Below, one piece after another: positions 61,778-64,000 of a stretch of 64,000 bases of DNA. The stretch's first letter is position 1. Each line of letters opens with the position of its first letter. Both the position numbers and the translations under genes were made by a program. The notes below the pieces were generated by a model. It was given only the letters and a program-made list of their open reading frames with translations. It did not search any database and had not been told where the DNA came from. Source of the stretch: Dyella sp. GSA-30 (lineage in GTDB: Bacteria > Pseudomonadota > Gammaproteobacteria > Xanthomonadales > Rhodanobacteraceae); NCBI RefSeq assembly GCF_027924605.1, contig NZ_AP027042.1, positions 597,524-661,523 on the forward strand, written 5' to 3'.

Positions 61778-62662
61778 CTAGTGCGACGACTCGCTATAGA
61801 AGTCGCAAAGATAACTCACAAATGCATTCACCTTGGGGCTGACCAAACGCCTCGATGCATGCAGCACCCAGGCTTCGACATGCCCTTCCTTCGCGGTGCC
61901 CCAACTGACTAGTTCACCGCTGGCCAGCTCGTCGATAAGGACGGAACGCGGCAGCAGGGCCGCCCCCGCGCCGGCACGCACGGCATCGCGGATCAGCAGC
62001 GGTGTGGAGAACCACATGATGCCGCGGGGATGAAAGCTGAGGTCCCTGCGGCCGTCCGAGACATTCCAGACAGTCGGCTCGGGCATGCCGGCTCGCAATA
62101 TCGCCGGAACGGTTTCCGCAGCGCGCTTGCCGGTCGCCTGCCTGGGTTTGTGCAGGGATGCGGACGCAACAACGACCAATGGCGCCTTGAGAAAGCAACG
62201 ACCGACCAGGTTTTCGTCGCGCCGTGGATTGACGCGAATGACGATGTCGTAGCCGTCCTCAACCAGATCGGTAAAGCGATCTTCCGCTATCACTTCCAAT
62301 TGCACCTCGGGATAGGCCGCCGCAAAACCCGCGGCCACACGACCCATCGCCGAATGCGCAAAGAAGACGGGCGCGCTTACGCGCAATCGCCCGCGTGCAC
62401 GCCCCGGACCCGCGCTGACATCCTGGCCGACTTCGGCGATTTCTCCGAGCAGGCTTTCCGTACGTGCATGCAATAGCGCGCCTTCATCGGTAAGCCGAAG
62501 CGAATGCGAGCCGCGTTCGATCAGGCGCACGCCAAGGCTTTCCTCCAGCTCGCGCACGCGCCGGGACAAGGTGGCCTTGGGCTGGCCGGTGGCGCGACTG
62601 GCGCGGCCAAAACCACCGTGAGTGGCTACCAGATTGAAAAGCGAGAGCGCCGACAGATCCAT
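61778..62662 (-). CDS. LysR-family transcriptional regulator
   Basis: A 294-residue regulator: N-terminal helix-turn-helix (LVATHGGFGRASRATGQPKA, TLSRRVRELEESLGVRLIER) and a CrgA/DmlR-like effector domain (GRARGRLRVSAPVFFAHSAM, EVQLEVIAEDRFTDLVEDGY). It diverges from the NmrA-type oxidoreductase gene across a 159-bp gap containing a symmetric operator-like site, so it probably controls that gene. Confidence 0.92.
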   Translation of the reverse strand: MDLSALSLFNLVATHGGFGRASRATGQPKATLSRRVRELEESLGVRLIERGSHSLRLTDEGALLHARTESLLGEIAEVGQDVSAGPGRARGRLRVSAPVFFAHSAMGRVAAGFAAAYPEVQLEVIAEDRFTDLVEDGYDIVIRVNPRRDENLVGRCFLKAPLVVVASASLHKPRQATGKRAAETVPAILRAGMPEPTVWNVSDGRRDLSFHPRGIMWFSTPLLIRDAVRAGAGAALLPRSVLIDELASGELVSWGTAKEGHVEAWVLHASRRLVSPKVNAFVSYLCDFYSESSH

Positions 62663-62723
62663 GAGGTGGTTCCATATATGAGACGACCTGTCCCGATCTT
62701 AGCGTCTATGCACCACCAGTGAA

Positions 62724-62740
62724 ACGCCTAGCATAGGCGT
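62724..62740. promoter_or_regulatory. operator-like inverted repeat in the LysR-NmrA divergent region
   Basis: ACGCCTA-GCA-TAGGCGT, seven perfect pairs around three bases, with a related half-site GCGTCTATG at 62702-62710. It is centred between the divergent LysR and NmrA-type genes, as expected for a LysR box. Confidence 0.5.
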
Positions 62741-62821
62741 CAAGGGACAACACACCGCCTCAGGAACGAACGATCGCGGTTGTGGGATGCCCGATTCATA
62801 CGCTTTCTCAGGAGAACTCTC

Positions 62822-63697
62822 ATGACCATTCTCGTTACAGGTAGCACCGGTACGATCGGCTCCCAGGTGATCGCGAAACTTGCCGCCAACGGTGCCGATG
62901 TGCGCGCGCTCACTCGCTCGCCGGAAAAGGCGCACTTTCCGCAAGGCGTCACTGCGGTCAAAGGGGACTTGATGGATGTCGAGGCGATGCGTGCGGCATT
63001 GCAAGGCGTCAGCAGCCTGTTTTTGCTGGTGCCCAACGGGTCCGACGAACTGACCCAGGCGATTAACACCTTGAGTCTCGCTCGCGAAGCCGGTGTACGC
63101 GGCATCGTCTATCTCTCGGTAACGCGTAGCGATGTCTACACGGACGTCCCGCATTTCACTGCCAAGCATGCCGTCGAACGCATGATCGAGCAGCTCGATT
63201 TGCCAGCCACCATCCTGCGCCCGTCGTATTTCTTCCAGAACGACCTCACGTTGAAGGGCCCGTTGCTCGGTGCCGGCTTGTATGTGTCGCCCATCGGTGG
63301 CAAAGGTGTGTCGATGATCGATACCGGCGATATTGCCGACGCGGCGGTGAAAGAGCTGTTGCGTCGCGCACATGCCGATGCGCCGCTGCCGCGCGAGCTC
63401 TACGAACTGGTTGGCCCCGATAGCCTGAACGGCGCGACGCTTGCCCAGATATGGACCGAGGTGCTTTCACGCTCCGTGCGTTACCTCGGCGACGATCTCG
63501 ATGCGTTCGAGAAACAACTGGCAACGGTAGCGCCGAGCTGGAAGGCTTACGACCTGCGACTGATGATGCGCCGGTATCAACAAGACGGTGCGGCAGGCAG
63601 CGCTGCCGATATTCAGCGATTGACTGCATTGCTTGGGCGAGCGCCGCGCTCCTATCGTGATTTTGCGATCGAAACCGCGCAAAGCTGGCAGAACTGA
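62822..63697 (+). CDS. NmrA/SDR-type NAD(P)-binding oxidoreductase
   Basis: A 291-residue atypical SDR from ATG 62822 after CAGGAGAACTCTC. The N-terminal MTILVTGSTGTIGSQVIAKL carries the GxxGxxG cofactor motif, with VRALTRSPEKAHFPQG, VYLSVTRSDVYT and ILRPSYFFQNDLT. The Tyr-x3-Lys pair of classical SDRs is missing, as in NmrA/QOR2-like quinone reductases and redox sensors. It probably reduces a quinone or senses NADP(H); regulated by the divergent LysR. Confidence 0.88.
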   Translation: MTILVTGSTGTIGSQVIAKLAANGADVRALTRSPEKAHFPQGVTAVKGDLMDVEAMRAALQGVSSLFLLVPNGSDELTQAINTLSLAREAGVRGIVYLSVTRSDVYTDVPHFTAKHAVERMIEQLDLPATILRPSYFFQNDLTLKGPLLGAGLYVSPIGGKGVSMIDTGDIADAAVKELLRRAHADAPLPRELYELVGPDSLNGATLAQIWTEVLSRSVRYLGDDLDAFEKQLATVAPSWKAYDLRLMMRRYQQDGAAGSAADIQRLTALLGRAPRSYRDFAIETAQSWQN

Positions 63698-63720
63698 GCG
63701 CCATAGCCATCCACGCCTGA

Positions 63721-63767
63721 TGTTCCGACGCAGTTGCTCGATCCATCCGGGCAACTGCGTCGGAACA
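63721..63767. terminator. perfect 17-bp inverted repeat, terminator-like
   Basis: TGTTCCGACGCAGTTGC (63721-63737) and GCAACTGCGTCGGAACA (63751-63767) surround a 13-nt loop, 24 bp after the NmrA-type gene. No T-run follows. It shares the GTTCCGACG arm with the hairpin at 51334-51368. Confidence 0.7.
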
Positions 63768-63807
63768 ATGGAAGCTTATTCACGCCAAGCCTGCTAAGGT
63801 CCGCGCC

Positions 63808-64000
63808 ATGTCAGCGCGCTCCCCCCGCAAGACCCCCAAGCTCGCCCATCCCTGGCTGGCCTGGTGGAACGTCGGCATCCGTACCGCCGACATGATGATC
63901 GCTTCGGGCGAAGTCATCGCTCGACGCAGCCATTGGATGGGCAGCATGGGAGCTAATCCATCGGTATCGGATCAGCGTGAGCTGCAGCGCATGGTCGGAG
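63808..64000 (+). CDS. partial CDS, possible phasin-like protein
   Basis: An open frame from ATG 63808 to the window edge reads MSARSPRKTPKLAHPWLAWW, then an amphipathic region with RTADMMIASGEVIARRSHWM and SDQRELQRMVG. The MIASGEVIARR phrase resembles phasin/polyhydroxyalkanoate-granule-associated proteins, but only about 64 residues are visible. Treat as a truncated hypothetical gene. Confidence 0.5.
   Translation, partial: MSARSPRKTPKLAHPWLAWWNVGIRTADMMIASGEVIARRSHWMGSMGANPSVSDQRELQRMVG

Overview
The window looks like chromosomal DNA of a high-GC gammaproteobacterium of the Xanthomonadales / Rhodanobacteraceae type (Dyella, Frateuria, Luteibacter or Rhodanobacter-like). This is inferred from protein style (Oar-like TonB receptor, FdtA/WxcM-type sugar enzyme, giant NdvB, KatG, LysR-SDR pairs) and from GC-rich intergenic repeats; no rRNA or tRNA is present to confirm it.

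Region 1 (about 1-18000) is a surface-polysaccharide (O-antigen/EPS) locus. A minus-strand run of 15 tightly overlapping genes reads from 17978 down to 3022: a dTDP-sugar ketoisomerase (FdtA/WxcM type), a NeuD-like acetyltransferase, a beta-propeller protein, a GNAT/FemAB-like acyltransferase, a DegT-type aminotransferase, a WzxE-like flippase, a GT2 glycosyltransferase, a Wzy-like polymerase, a Wzz-like chain-length protein, two methyltransferases around an amidohydrolase, a B12-type radical SAM enzyme and two GT4 glycosyltransferases. Two plus-strand genes (a second B12-type radical SAM enzyme and an NTP_transf_5 protein) converge on it with a 58-bp overlap. Together these could make an amino-deoxysugar repeat unit, flip and polymerise it, and decorate it.

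Region 2 (18000-25500) holds a probable electron-transfer operon: cytochrome b561, a Cyc2-like outer-membrane cytochrome-porin and a small cytochrome c, closed by a hairpin terminator. A Gcw_chp/TorF-type beta-barrel gene follows, then an ECF sigma / anti-sigma / subtilase lipoprotein / TPR module and a YkgJ-type cysteine cluster protein.

The polysaccharide locus and the cytochrome operon are each preceded, 80-88 bp before the start codon, by a copy of the same imperfectly conserved nested-stem element (136-236 and 18023-18144). The inner stem shows compensatory changes, so this looks like a structured cis-acting RNA. It is the most interesting non-coding signal I found.

Region 3 (25600-45800) contains a chemoreceptor, a stand-alone glycoamylase, a 2887-residue cyclic beta-1,2-glucan synthase (NdvB type), an alpha-L-fucosidase, an NTF2-like/LytS/LytTR set, a ParB-like/SulP pair and a glutathione S-transferase. 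Region 4 (45800-64000) has an AT-rich gap, a trimeric autotransporter adhesin with an OmpA-type lipoprotein, KatG, two divergent LysR-oxidoreductase pairs, a probable sigma-54 promoter before a 28-residue peptide and a DUF899 gene, an Oar-like TonB receptor, and the start of a possible phasin.

Two repeat families punctuate the gaps: GC-rich long palindromes (single or as about 135-bp double-hairpin units) and short REP-like palindromes of the GTCATTCCGGCG type. No IS element, CRISPR array, prophage, tRNA or rRNA was seen.
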